DNA of 13,082 bases from JANRKT01 sp033763355 (GTDB lineage: Bacteria; Bacteroidota; Bacteroidia; Chitinophagales; Chitinophagaceae), in the NCBI GenBank assembly GCA_033763355.1, contig JANRKT010000422.1, positions 1-13,082 on the forward strand, in the 5' to 3' direction. Positions 1 to 6,194 of the stretch are shown in pieces. Within the stretch, counting starts at the first letter, position 1. Each line of letters begins with the position of its first letter. The notes under the pieces were generated by a model that was not told the DNA's origin, did no database searches, and worked only from the letters and a program-made list of their open reading frames with translations. A program made the position numbers and the translations under genes.

Positions 1-31
1 TAACTTGCGTCATCATTAAAATTCAACGACC

Positions 32-538
32 ATGAAGCAATTTTTTTCTGCTGCTGTAATCTCTGCATTTGTTATCAGCAGCCTCGGTTCCTGTGCACAG
101 GATAACCGGCCCAGTCCCCCTGCCACCACTACCGGTAAAGCAGGCAATACAACCATTACCATTGTTTACAGCCAGCCTGCAGTAAAGGGCAGGAAAGTAT
201 GGGGCGACCTTGTACCTTACGGTAAAGTATGGCGTACAGGCGCTAATGAAGCCACCACATTTGAGGTGGACAATGATGCAAAAGTGGAAGGACAGTCATT
301 GCCCAAAGGCAAATACGCCTTGTTCACCATTCCCGGTGAATCAGAATGGACAGTGATCTTCAGCAAAAATGTTAGCCAATGGGGCTCGTTCAGGTACAAA
401 CAGGAAGAAGATGTATTAAGGGTAAAGGTGAAACCCGGCAAAGCCCCTGAGATGACAGAACGCCTGACCTTTATGGTAAACTCAGGAAAGGTCACATTAC
501 GATGGGAAAATGCTGAAGTCAGCTTCAATGTTCAATAA
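32..538 (+). CDS. DUF2911 family lipoprotein
   Basis: A 168-residue secreted protein. The N-terminus is a lipoprotein signal: a Lys at residue 2, a hydrophobic stretch over residues 4-17, then a lipobox LGSC with the lipidation Cys at 21. A Pro/Thr-rich linker (28-36) follows. The rest matches the DUF2911 family: YSQPAVKGRKVWG around 46-58, VPYGKVWRTGANEATTF around 61-77, and LPKGKYALFTIPG around 90-102. The family is widespread in Bacteroidetes and has no settled biochemical role; it is predicted to be a beta-rich domain in the cell envelope. Length is normal and the ORF is intact. It is followed by a terminator and faces the convergent DUF2339 gene. Family assignment is confident; function is unknown. 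Confidence 0.9.
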   Translation: MKQFFSAAVISAFVISSLGSCAQDNRPSPPATTTGKAGNTTITIVYSQPAVKGRKVWGDLVPYGKVWRTGANEATTFEVDNDAKVEGQSLPKGKYALFTIPGESEWTVIFSKNVSQWGSFRYKQEEDVLRVKVKPGKAPEMTERLTFMVNSGKVTLRWENAEVSFNVQ

Positions 539-550
539 AATACTTTGCAG

Positions 551-590
551 AAAAATGGGGCTGCAAATAATGTGGCCCTTTTTTATTTTC
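551..590 (+). terminator. Intrinsic terminator between convergent genes
   Basis: GGGC at 558-561 pairs with GCCC at 575-578 around a 13-base loop. The flanking A-run (551-555) can pair with the T-run that follows (TTTTTTATTTT, to 589). The A-run on one side and T-run on the other let it work for both the DUF2911 gene and the convergent DUF2339 gene. The stem is short, so strength is uncertain. Confidence 0.6.
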
Positions 591-636
591 AGAAACAATG
601 TACCCCGCTGCAACTCCTGTTTACCTGATTACCTTT

Positions 637-2925
637 TTATTCATCATCCATTAATATAACATGTTTGTACCGGTTGTAGAGATAAGAAACCAGCAGCAGG
701 ATTACTCCAAGGGAAATGAATGAAATGGTTTTGGTAATGGTATTTGAACCAGCAAGGTCGTAAATGAAAAGTTTGATTAAAGTGGCGGCAAACAATACAA
801 TAGCACCAATCCGCAAATGCTTCCGCTTTTTCCAGATTCCTGCAACAATAAGGAACAGCGCATAAAAACCCCAGATTATACTCAGGCTGAGTTTATACTG
901 GTTATCAAATCCACGTAAATCCATCCAGTGAATAAATTCATTACTGATCAGGGTTAATATCACCCCATGCATACCCAGGGAAAATATCCTCTTTATTTCT
1001 TTTGATTTCCAGTAAGGCAATAACATGAACCACAACAATGCCGGGCCTGCTAAAATCAATGCAAAAAGAAAATACCTGCTTTGCATATAATAAACATGTG
1101 AGGAAATATCTTTATCAAGATGAAGCTGCCGCAATACCCCAAGTGTATTCAATCCCTCTGTTAGTCCAAATAACAAAAGGAATGAGACAACAATGGTACA
1201 GGCCTTTGCCAGCATTTCATTTTTTACCAGGAAACGGTTAATGGCAGCTAATACGTAAACAAAAAGCAGGGCATAGGCAAGTAAAATAATTACAGTGTAT
1301 TGCTGCCATACCTCCTGTTTAGACGCAAGATATTTTTTTTCAATCCACAGCTGCCACTCTATATGGCCGGTAATGTAAAGAACAACAATAAGAATAAACG
1401 GCATTGCCAAATTCCAGTACTGGAGTTCAACTGAACCAGGCTGCAGCTGGGATATGTGATTTCTTTTATAGTGAAAGTAAACAATAGCGCCAGAAAATAA
1501 GGCCACCAGCAGGCCTGTAAAAAAATGAATATTGGCAAACGGGATAACAGGACCATTATCCGCAGAGAGATAATTCATCCAGTCATGGCCCAAACTCAGT
1601 ACTGTTAAAATGCTTAGGGCCACAGCCAGTTTTTCATAAGTCACATTCTGTTTTGTCCTGCCCACCCAAAACATCACTGCGCTTTGTGCACCCCATAACA
1701 ATGTTACCCAGCTACCGTCAAACTGCACAGGTATCGAAATAGTTACAAATACCATAACCAGCCCGAGTATCATGTAAAACAAGGCTCTGTCAGTAAGTTT
1801 CAGGTACCGGATCGTTAAAGCAACAATCAAATGAACAACTGCGTTAACCAATGTAAACATTCCCAAATAATTGTTTTCTCCTGCGCTGCCATCAATCAAT
1901 GCATAACCGCTGCCATAAAAAATAAATGAATTCAGCAGGAGGACAATCACATCTCCGGTTTTGTATTGTTCTTTTTTAATAAGCTTATAGGAAAGAAAAG
2001 TAATGTAAAATAAAATGAACCAAACCGAAACGAAAGTCCATGCAAGCTGGTAATGCCCCGCCACATCATATTTTATAAAATACCACGATACATATATAAG
2101 CCACGTAAGTGAAAAGGCCGTATAAAAAAGCGATTTCCAGTAACGCACAAATGAAATGATCAAAACACCTGTATTGATAATGGCGATATAGGAAAATAAG
2201 ATATGGTAACGGCCCGAATCATCGCTGAGTAAAAATGGAATGGAATATGAACCTACCAATGCCAGGTGAGCAATAACAGGCTGGTTATAAACCAGCGCTG
2301 CACAAACTGTTGCAGCCGTTACCAAAAGCATCACAATAAAGGCAGTAGTTTGTGGCAACAGCTGGTAATAACTGTAAGCGATATAAGTAATAAAATATAA
2401 AACAGACAAACCACCTCCAAGCAGAACAGCGCTGTAGTTTTCATATTTCTTCTTCAGCCACAATGCGACAGCAACCAGTGTAATGCCGGCACAATATCCG
2501 GAAATAATCCTGATCAGCGGGCTGACAAGATTGTTATCAATAGCATACTTTGCCCCGATAAAAACGCCTATGATGGTAATCAAAATGCCCACTTTGCTGG
2601 CAATGTTACCGCCGATAAATTCTTCCAGCTTGCGTGAAGCTTGCCGTGATGGATTTAAAGCTACAGGAGTTTGTTGCGGAATATTTTCTTTTACAACCGG
2701 GGGGGGAATAATTGCCTTACTGTGCACTTCTTCAGTTACCGGAGTTCCCTTGATGGGCTTCTTTTGCTCAATAGGCGTTGAAACATCCTGAAAAGATGCA
2801 ATTCCTTTCAGCCTGCTGATTTCCTCAGATAAATCAAATAGCTGTTTATTTAAGATATTCTGCTGCTGCATCAGTTCGTGCAACCGCTTTTCAAGCTTAA
2901 TGATCTGTTCATTAATATTCTCCAT
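637..2925 (-). CDS. DUF2339 family polytopic membrane protein
   Basis: About 762 residues from the preferred start at 2925 (MENINEQ). An in-frame ATG ten codons upstream (2955) is less likely because it would begin inside an inverted repeat. Order of parts: an N-terminal coiled coil rich in Leu, Gln and Glu (about 1-45); a Pro/Thr/Val linker (about 50-95); a conserved segment SRKLEEFIGGNIASKVGI just before the first membrane helix; then some twenty or more hydrophobic segments, with short loops, to the C-terminus, which ends in a charged tail. This coiled coil, linker and multi-helix layout is that of the DUF2339 family, whose function is not established. It lies 84 nt downstream of the moeB-like gene on the same strand and could be a distal operon member, but nothing in its sequence links it to cysteine synthesis. 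Confidence 0.85.
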   Translation of the reverse strand: MENINEQIIKLEKRLHELMQQQNILNKQLFDLSEEISRLKGIASFQDVSTPIEQKKPIKGTPVTEEVHSKAIIPPPVVKENIPQQTPVALNPSRQASRKLEEFIGGNIASKVGILITIIGVFIGAKYAIDNNLVSPLIRIISGYCAGITLVAVALWLKKKYENYSAVLLGGGLSVLYFITYIAYSYYQLLPQTTAFIVMLLVTAATVCAALVYNQPVIAHLALVGSYSIPFLLSDDSGRYHILFSYIAIINTGVLIISFVRYWKSLFYTAFSLTWLIYVSWYFIKYDVAGHYQLAWTFVSVWFILFYITFLSYKLIKKEQYKTGDVIVLLLNSFIFYGSGYALIDGSAGENNYLGMFTLVNAVVHLIVALTIRYLKLTDRALFYMILGLVMVFVTISIPVQFDGSWVTLLWGAQSAVMFWVGRTKQNVTYEKLAVALSILTVLSLGHDWMNYLSADNGPVIPFANIHFFTGLLVALFSGAIVYFHYKRNHISQLQPGSVELQYWNLAMPFILIVVLYITGHIEWQLWIEKKYLASKQEVWQQYTVIILLAYALLFVYVLAAINRFLVKNEMLAKACTIVVSFLLLFGLTEGLNTLGVLRQLHLDKDISSHVYYMQSRYFLFALILAGPALLWFMLLPYWKSKEIKRIFSLGMHGVILTLISNEFIHWMDLRGFDNQYKLSLSIIWGFYALFLIVAGIWKKRKHLRIGAIVLFAATLIKLFIYDLAGSNTITKTISFISLGVILLLVSYLYNRYKHVILMDDE

Positions 2926-2965
2926 AAGTATTCGGCAGGTAAGATAATAAAACACCCGAATACTT
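2926..2965 (-). repeat. 10-bp perfect inverted repeat abutting the DUF2339 start codon
   Basis: AAGTATTCGG at 2926-2935 is the exact reverse complement of CCGAATACTT at 2956-2965, with a 20-base spacer. The arm at 2926-2935 touches the ATG at 2925. No U-run follows, so it is not a normal intrinsic terminator. It may be an operator for a dimeric regulator or an mRNA hairpin that masks the translation start. Confidence 0.6.
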
Positions 2966-3009
2966 ACAGAAAGTAATCAGCTATAAATGAAATGAAACGA
3001 AGACTGCAA

Positions 3010-4173
3010 TCAGTATTTCGTCAGCTCTGGCTGCACTTCATCAATCCATGCCAGTATGCCGCCTTTCAGGTTATAGAGGTTATCAAAACCAAATTTTTCC
3101 TCCAGTTCACGTATGGCTTTGGCGCTGCGGCCGCCCATTTTGCAATGCAGCACCACTTTTTTATCCCTTGAAATTTTATCTAAATTATCCTGCACAGATG
3201 CAAGTGGAATCAGTTCTGCACCTATGTTTACAATATCGTATTCATGGGGTTCTCTCACATCTATCAGCTGAAATTCCTCACCGTTAACCTGCCATTCGTA
3301 CAGTTCGTCAACAGTAATTTCTTTTAAGGTTTGTTCAACCGGTTTTTTCAGTCCGCAGAATTCTTCATAATCTATAAGTTGGGTGATGGTAGGGTTATCG
3401 CCGTTAAGCGGGTTTGCGGGGTTCCGTTTTATTTTAAAAATGCGGCTTTCAAAAGTAAGCGCATCGAAAGTATAAAAACGTCCGCTTAAGGGTTCACCAA
3501 CTCCTGTAACCACTTTAATTACTTCAAGCGCCTGCAGGCTTCCGATTATACCGGGTAATACACCCAATACACCTGCCTCTGCACAATTGGGAACCAAACC
3601 CGGCGGCGGAGGCGTGGGATACAAATCACGGTAATTAGGTCCCATCTCTCCTTTTGCATTGCGGTAATTAAAAACAGATACCTGTCCTTCAAACTGAAAA
3701 ATGGATGCATACACATTGGGCTTATCAAGCAGCACAGCCGCATCGTTTACCAGGTAGCGTGTTTGAAAATTATCCGTGCCGTCTGCCACCACATCATAGC
3801 CCTTCAGAATTTCAAGTGCATTCTGTGAAGTAAACATTGTATTGTGCACATTGATTTTAATGTGTGGGTTCAAACCCTGCAGCCTTTGCTTTGCAGCCTC
3901 AGCTTTTGATTTACCTATTTCATCCACGCCAAACAATACCTGCCGTTGCAGGTTGCTGTCGTCCACCACATCAAAATCAACAATGCCGATTGTACCAACG
4001 CCTGCTGCAGCAAGGTAAAGCAGTACAGGGCTGCCAAGGCCACCTGAACCGATAACAAGTACTTTTGCTGCTTTCAGTTTCTGCTGTGCTTCAAGCCCAA
4101 ATTCAGGAATGATTATATGCCTGTTATACCTCGCCAGTTCTTCAGGTGAAAATTTTATGTCTTTATAACTCAT
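3010..4173 (-). CDS. moeB: MoeB/MoeZ-type E1-like sulfur-carrier adenylyltransferase with C-terminal rhodanese domain
   Basis: A 387-residue protein. It is predicted to adenylate the C-terminal Gly of a ubiquitin-fold sulfur carrier and then pass sulfur to it. The ThiF/E1 domain covers about 10-250: NRHI 17-20, nucleotide-binding GSGGLGSP 42-49, DFDVVDDSNLQRQ 66-78, DGTDN 131-135, and the Cys of PNCAEAGVLG (C197). The rhodanese domain covers about 283-385, with DVREPHEYD and the active-site loop HCKMGGRSA (persulfide Cys 344). This fusion is the MoeZ architecture. Odd point: the two CxxC zinc pairs of classic MoeB are replaced by N180-YR-D183 and N254-PL-N257, so no zinc site is expected. It starts 43 nt after the carrier gene; no molybdopterin genes are nearby, so the carrier next door is the likely substrate. 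The symbol denotes the family only. Confidence 0.92.
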   Translation of the reverse strand: MSYKDIKFSPEELARYNRHIIIPEFGLEAQQKLKAAKVLVIGSGGLGSPVLLYLAAAGVGTIGIVDFDVVDDSNLQRQVLFGVDEIGKSKAEAAKQRLQGLNPHIKINVHNTMFTSQNALEILKGYDVVADGTDNFQTRYLVNDAAVLLDKPNVYASIFQFEGQVSVFNYRNAKGEMGPNYRDLYPTPPPPGLVPNCAEAGVLGVLPGIIGSLQALEVIKVVTGVGEPLSGRFYTFDALTFESRIFKIKRNPANPLNGDNPTITQLIDYEEFCGLKKPVEQTLKEITVDELYEWQVNGEEFQLIDVREPHEYDIVNIGAELIPLASVQDNLDKISRDKKVVLHCKMGGRSAKAIRELEEKFGFDNLYNLKGGILAWIDEVQPELTKY

Positions 4174-4181
4174 TTCAATTC

Positions 4182-4220
4182 TTTTTACATTTCACATTAT
4201 AGTTTACACTTTTCATTTAC
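4182..4220. repeat. AT-rich micro-repeat in the cysO-moeB gap
   Basis: Imperfect copies of the motif TTTACATTTCACATT / TTTACACTTTTCATTTAC. It fills nearly the whole gap between the carrier gene and the moeB-like gene and overlaps the carrier stop codon (4217-4219). Such low-complexity spacers are, from memory, common in Chitinophagaceae intergenic DNA. No function is evident. Confidence 0.45.
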
Positions 4221-4498
4221 ATCCCGTTTCCGCCTGCAATGGCCGGTACAATACTGATAACCGTATCATCTTTTACCGAAGTATGTTCATGCTGCAGGTC
4301 ACGTATATCTTCGCTGCCTACAAAGATATTAATGAAGTTGCGGATGTTGCCCTGTTCATCCAGCAGGTGTTTCTTCAGGTCCGGAAAATTGAGTGAAAGT
4401 TCATCCACCGCCTGCCTTACATTAGCAGCCCTGATATTAAGCTTTGCTGAGTTGTTGGTAAATTTCCGTAATGGTGTTGGAATAATTACTGTTGCCAT
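4217..4498 (-). CDS. cysO: CysO-like ubiquitin-fold sulfur carrier with three residues after Gly-Gly
   Basis: A 93-residue MoaD/ThiS-superfamily protein. The pattern follows M. tuberculosis CysO closely from memory: VIIPTPLRKFT at the N-terminus, NFINIFVGSEDIRDL at 54-68, and IVPAIAGG at 83-90. In this family the C-terminal Gly-Gly is adenylated and converted to a thiocarboxylate that supplies sulfur. Here Gly89-Gly90 is followed by Asn-Gly-Met, so the made protein cannot be activated until the tail is removed. The neighbouring JAMM protease is the obvious candidate for that cut, by analogy with QbsE/QbsD. It lies 23 nt after the protease gene. Operon context favours a role in cysteine synthesis over MoaD or ThiS roles, as no molybdopterin or thiamine genes are present. 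Confidence 0.9.
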   Translation of the reverse strand: MATVIIPTPLRKFTNNSAKLNIRAANVRQAVDELSLNFPDLKKHLLDEQGNIRNFINIFVGSEDIRDLQHEHTSVKDDTVISIVPAIAGGNGM

Positions 4499-4521
4499 TT
4501 TTAATTGTTTGTTTTTTTTAT

Positions 4522-4950
4522 TTATATAACTGGTTTATGCTGGTTTATTTTTTCTTCATCAAACTGTTGCTGGTCGTTTAGCCTCCATGAAAGCAGGTCT
4601 GCAAATTTTCCCTGCTGTACTGATATGATGACATAAGAAAAATAAGGTTGTGCAGCAAGCCTGTCAGTTTCGGATGCTATTGCAGGGTGATTGGGGTGCG
4701 AATGGTAAATACCGAGGAGCAGCAGGTCATTATCCAGAGCATAGCGTTCGGCCTGCAGGTAATCGAAAGGCGCTATTTCAAACCTCCTTCTCTTATCCCC
4801 TTCTTTTGCATTGTTAACGGGTTGCGCTTCGGTAATGTAACGCTGGTCCCCGTCTTCATACCCGAACAAAAACCCACAGCATTCATCAGGAAAAGTAGTA
4901 ATGGAATCTTCAATAATCAGTTCCCTTACCCTTTCATCAATGGTTAACAT
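4522..4950 (-). CDS. mec: JAMM/MPN metalloprotease, Mec-like (CysO-cysteine hydrolase)
   Basis: A 142-residue single-domain JAB/MPN protein of the length usual for bacterial Mec. All zinc-protease residues are present: Glu23 in PDECCGFLFG, then HSHP 83-86, Ser93 and Asp96 in the motif GIYHSHPNHPAIASETD. In M. tuberculosis the homologue cleaves cysteine off the CysO-Cys adduct. The related QbsD trims two residues behind Gly-Gly of QbsE. Here either or both activities fit, because the carrier gene 23 nt downstream encodes a Gly-Gly-Asn-Gly-Met end. The start codon lies one base after the stop of the cysM-like gene, so translation is probably coupled. Catalytic assignment is strong; the exact substrate is inferred from context. 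Confidence 0.9.
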   Translation of the reverse strand: MLTIDERVRELIIEDSITTFPDECCGFLFGYEDGDQRYITEAQPVNNAKEGDKRRRFEIAPFDYLQAERYALDNDLLLLGIYHSHPNHPAIASETDRLAAQPYFSYVIISVQQGKFADLLSWRLNDQQQFDEEKINQHKPVI

Positions 4951-4951
4951 A

Positions 4952-5890
4952 TCAGATGATTTTTTTGATCACTTCGCTGTATTTGTCAGCGTTGTCGGGC
5001 AATACCGTTACCACAATTCCTTCTTCCAGTTGCTTTGCAACTTTAACTGCACCCGCAAGGTTTGCCGCTGAAGAAGGGCTTAACAGCAAACCTTCCTTCT
5101 CATATACTTCTTTAAGCATGTGGTAAGCTTCTTCAGTAGATACTTCATAATTCGTGTCAGCAACGGAAGCATCATAAATTCCGGGAACAACTGCTGTTTC
5201 AAGATGCTTCCATCCTTCAAGGCCATGCAAGGCAGAGTCTGGCTGCAGCGAAACCAGTTTAATAAACGGTTTCCATTCCCTTAGCTTTCGTCCTGTGCCT
5301 GTAAAAGTTCCTGTGGTACCCAGTCCTGCAACAAAATGAGTGACCCCCGGAAGCGCTTCCATGATTTCCGGAGCAGTGCCATAATAATGCGCTTTCCAGT
5401 TGTTGTCATTTTTATACTGGTCGGCATAAAAATACCTGCCGGGTTCCTGTGCTGCAAGTTCTTTTGCTTTTTCCTGCGCCCCATCCGTTCCTTCAAATTT
5501 TGAGGTGTAAATAATTTTTGCACCAAGCGATTCAAGGATTTCTTTTCTTTCTTTTGAAGCATTCTCAGGTAAACACAATGCCACTTTTATGCCGGCCTTT
5601 GCCCCGATGGCAGCATAGGCAATCCCTGTGTTGCCGCTTGTAGCATCAAGCAATATTTTATTTTCATCAAGCTTTCCTTCCAGCACAGCACTGCGGATGA
5701 TGTGGTATGCAGCCCTCGCCTTTACGCTGCCGCCAATCTGTTTCCATTCCATTTTGGCATAGAGCTGAACATGCTTCTTAAAAAATATTTTCCTGAAAGG
5801 ATACAAAGGGGTATGGCCTGTTTCGCTGCCAATTGATTCCAGCCGCTGAAGCATTGCCGGACGTGGTTTCACCAAAGTAATTGTTTGCAT
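4952..5890 (-). CDS. cysM: CysM-type PLP-dependent cysteine synthase
   Basis: A 312-residue fold-type II PLP enzyme. Visible landmarks: the PLP lysine K57 in GGSVKARAA, the substrate loop TSGNTG 84-89, the phosphate-binding GLGTTGTFTG around 189-198, and SPSSAAN 271-277 near the PLP ring. The C-terminus closes with VVTVLPDNADKYSEVI. Enzymes of this family replace the leaving group of O-acetyl- or O-phosphoserine by a sulfur nucleophile. The next two genes encode a JAMM protease and a CysO-like carrier, so this one is best read as the CysM variant using carrier thiocarboxylate, probably with O-phosphoserine, rather than sulfide-using CysK. No Shine-Dalgarno sequence is seen. The start at 5890 lies 10 bases after the U-run of a terminator and 71 bases after the stop of a poly-Cys leader ORF, which points to attenuation control. 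Confidence 0.9.
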   Translation of the reverse strand: MQTITLVKPRPAMLQRLESIGSETGHTPLYPFRKIFFKKHVQLYAKMEWKQIGGSVKARAAYHIIRSAVLEGKLDENKILLDATSGNTGIAYAAIGAKAGIKVALCLPENASKERKEILESLGAKIIYTSKFEGTDGAQEKAKELAAQEPGRYFYADQYKNDNNWKAHYYGTAPEIMEALPGVTHFVAGLGTTGTFTGTGRKLREWKPFIKLVSLQPDSALHGLEGWKHLETAVVPGIYDASVADTNYEVSTEEAYHMLKEVYEKEGLLLSPSSAANLAGAVKVAKQLEEGIVVTVLPDNADKYSEVIKKII

Positions 5891-5900
5891 AAGTAGTATT

Positions 5901-5930
5901 AAAATAAAAAAGCCCCACTTTGGTGGAGCT
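5901..5930 (-). terminator. Rho-independent terminator (attenuator) in the cysM leader
   Basis: On the - strand AGCTCCAC (5930-5923) pairs with GTGGGGCT (5918-5911) around a CAAA loop. This gives eight pairs with one G-U, plus one more A-U pair using 5931/5910. It is followed at once by TTTTTATTTT (5910-5901). It lies between the leader ORF stop (5962) and the cysM start (5890), with no other gene end nearby to explain it. That position is expected for a transcription attenuator rather than an operon-end terminator. Confidence 0.88.
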
Positions 5931-5995
5931 TATACATTTATGATCGTTTGTACTGATCTGTTTAAACAACAGGGTTATCGTCCACCCCAATAACC
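5922..5995 (-). promoter_or_regulatory. Candidate antiterminator pairing and sheltering hairpin of the cys attenuator
   Basis: GGTGGA at 5986-5981 inside the leader ORF is exactly complementary to TCCACC at 5927-5922, the 5' arm and first loop base of the terminator; pairing the two prevents the terminator stem. The same segment sits in the 11-base loop of a small hairpin, GGTTAT (5995-5990) with ATAACC (5978-5973). A ribosome stalled on the Cys codons (6030-6010) would leave this region free. One that reaches the stop codon at 5964-5962 would disrupt the hairpin and let the terminator form. The complementarity is seen in the sequence; the switching is inferred. Confidence 0.6.
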
Positions 5996-6054
5996 GTGTC
6001 ATGTTGTGTACAACAACAACAGCAACAACAAACGGTATTAAAATTTTTGTTCAT
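5962..6054 (-). CDS. Poly-cysteine leader peptide (30 codons, seven consecutive Cys)
   Basis: A short ORF that begins ATG AAC AAA AAT and encodes MNKNFNTV, then seven Cys in a row (6030-6010; codons TGT, TGT, TGC, TGT, TGT, TGT, TGT), then TQHDTVIGVDDNPVV and TAA. It starts about 15 nt after the predicted transcription start and ends 31 nt before the terminator stem. Its likely role is a cis-acting sensor of charged Cys-tRNA: stalling on the Cys run when cysteine is short would favour the antiterminator and expression of the cysteine operon. Poly-Cys leader ORFs with attenuator function are known in mycobacteria; I know of no described Bacteroidetes example. The peptide itself may have no function. 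A thiol or metal-binding peptide is an alternative, but it would not explain the terminator placement. Confidence 0.85.
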   Translation of the reverse strand: MNKNFNTVCCCCCCCTQHDTVIGVDDNPVV

Positions 6055-6075
6055 GGACTTTTGTAATAACCTGCA

Positions 6076-6106
6076 CAAATATAATCACTCCTTTTTATCC
6101 TGCCAA
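6076..6106 (-). promoter_or_regulatory. Bacteroidetes-type promoter of the cys operon
   Basis: On the - strand the -7 element TATATTTG (6083-6076) fits the TAnnTTTG consensus of the Bacteroidetes primary sigma factor. A TTG (6106-6104) lies 20 bases upstream, in the -33 position. Transcription would start near 6069-6072, giving a 5' leader of about 15 nt before the poly-Cys ORF and about 160 nt before the terminator U-run. Confidence 0.75.
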
Positions 6107-6136
6107 CCCTGCCTGTAAAATCCTTTACAAGTAACT

Positions 6137-6157
6137 TTCCTTTAACAAAGAAAGGAA
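6137..6157. promoter_or_regulatory. 7-bp inverted repeat upstream of the cys promoter
   Basis: TTCCTTT (6137-6143) and AAAGGAA (6151-6157) form a perfect 7-bp palindrome with a 7-base spacer, about 30 bp upstream of the -33 element. It may be an activator or repressor site for the cys operon. It also lies 38 nt after the stop of the HsdR-N-like gene, but lacks the GC-rich stem and U-run of a terminator. Confidence 0.3.
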
Positions 6158-6194
6158 TTGCTGCCTGATTTTAATGTCGGCTGAAAGACTTCAT

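Noticed and set aside
3010..4498. Molybdopterin or thiamine biosynthesis cluster, from the MoeB and MoaD/ThiS-type proteins
   Set aside because: No MoaA, MoaC, MoaE, MogA, ThiG, ThiC or ThiE is present, while cysM and a JAMM protease are directly adjacent and the carrier resembles CysO.
5778..6002. 74-codon ORF on the - strand overlapping the cysM start and the leader
   Set aside because: It runs out of frame through the terminator and into cysM, has no recognisable protein features, and is explained by the leader ORF and cysM in other frames.
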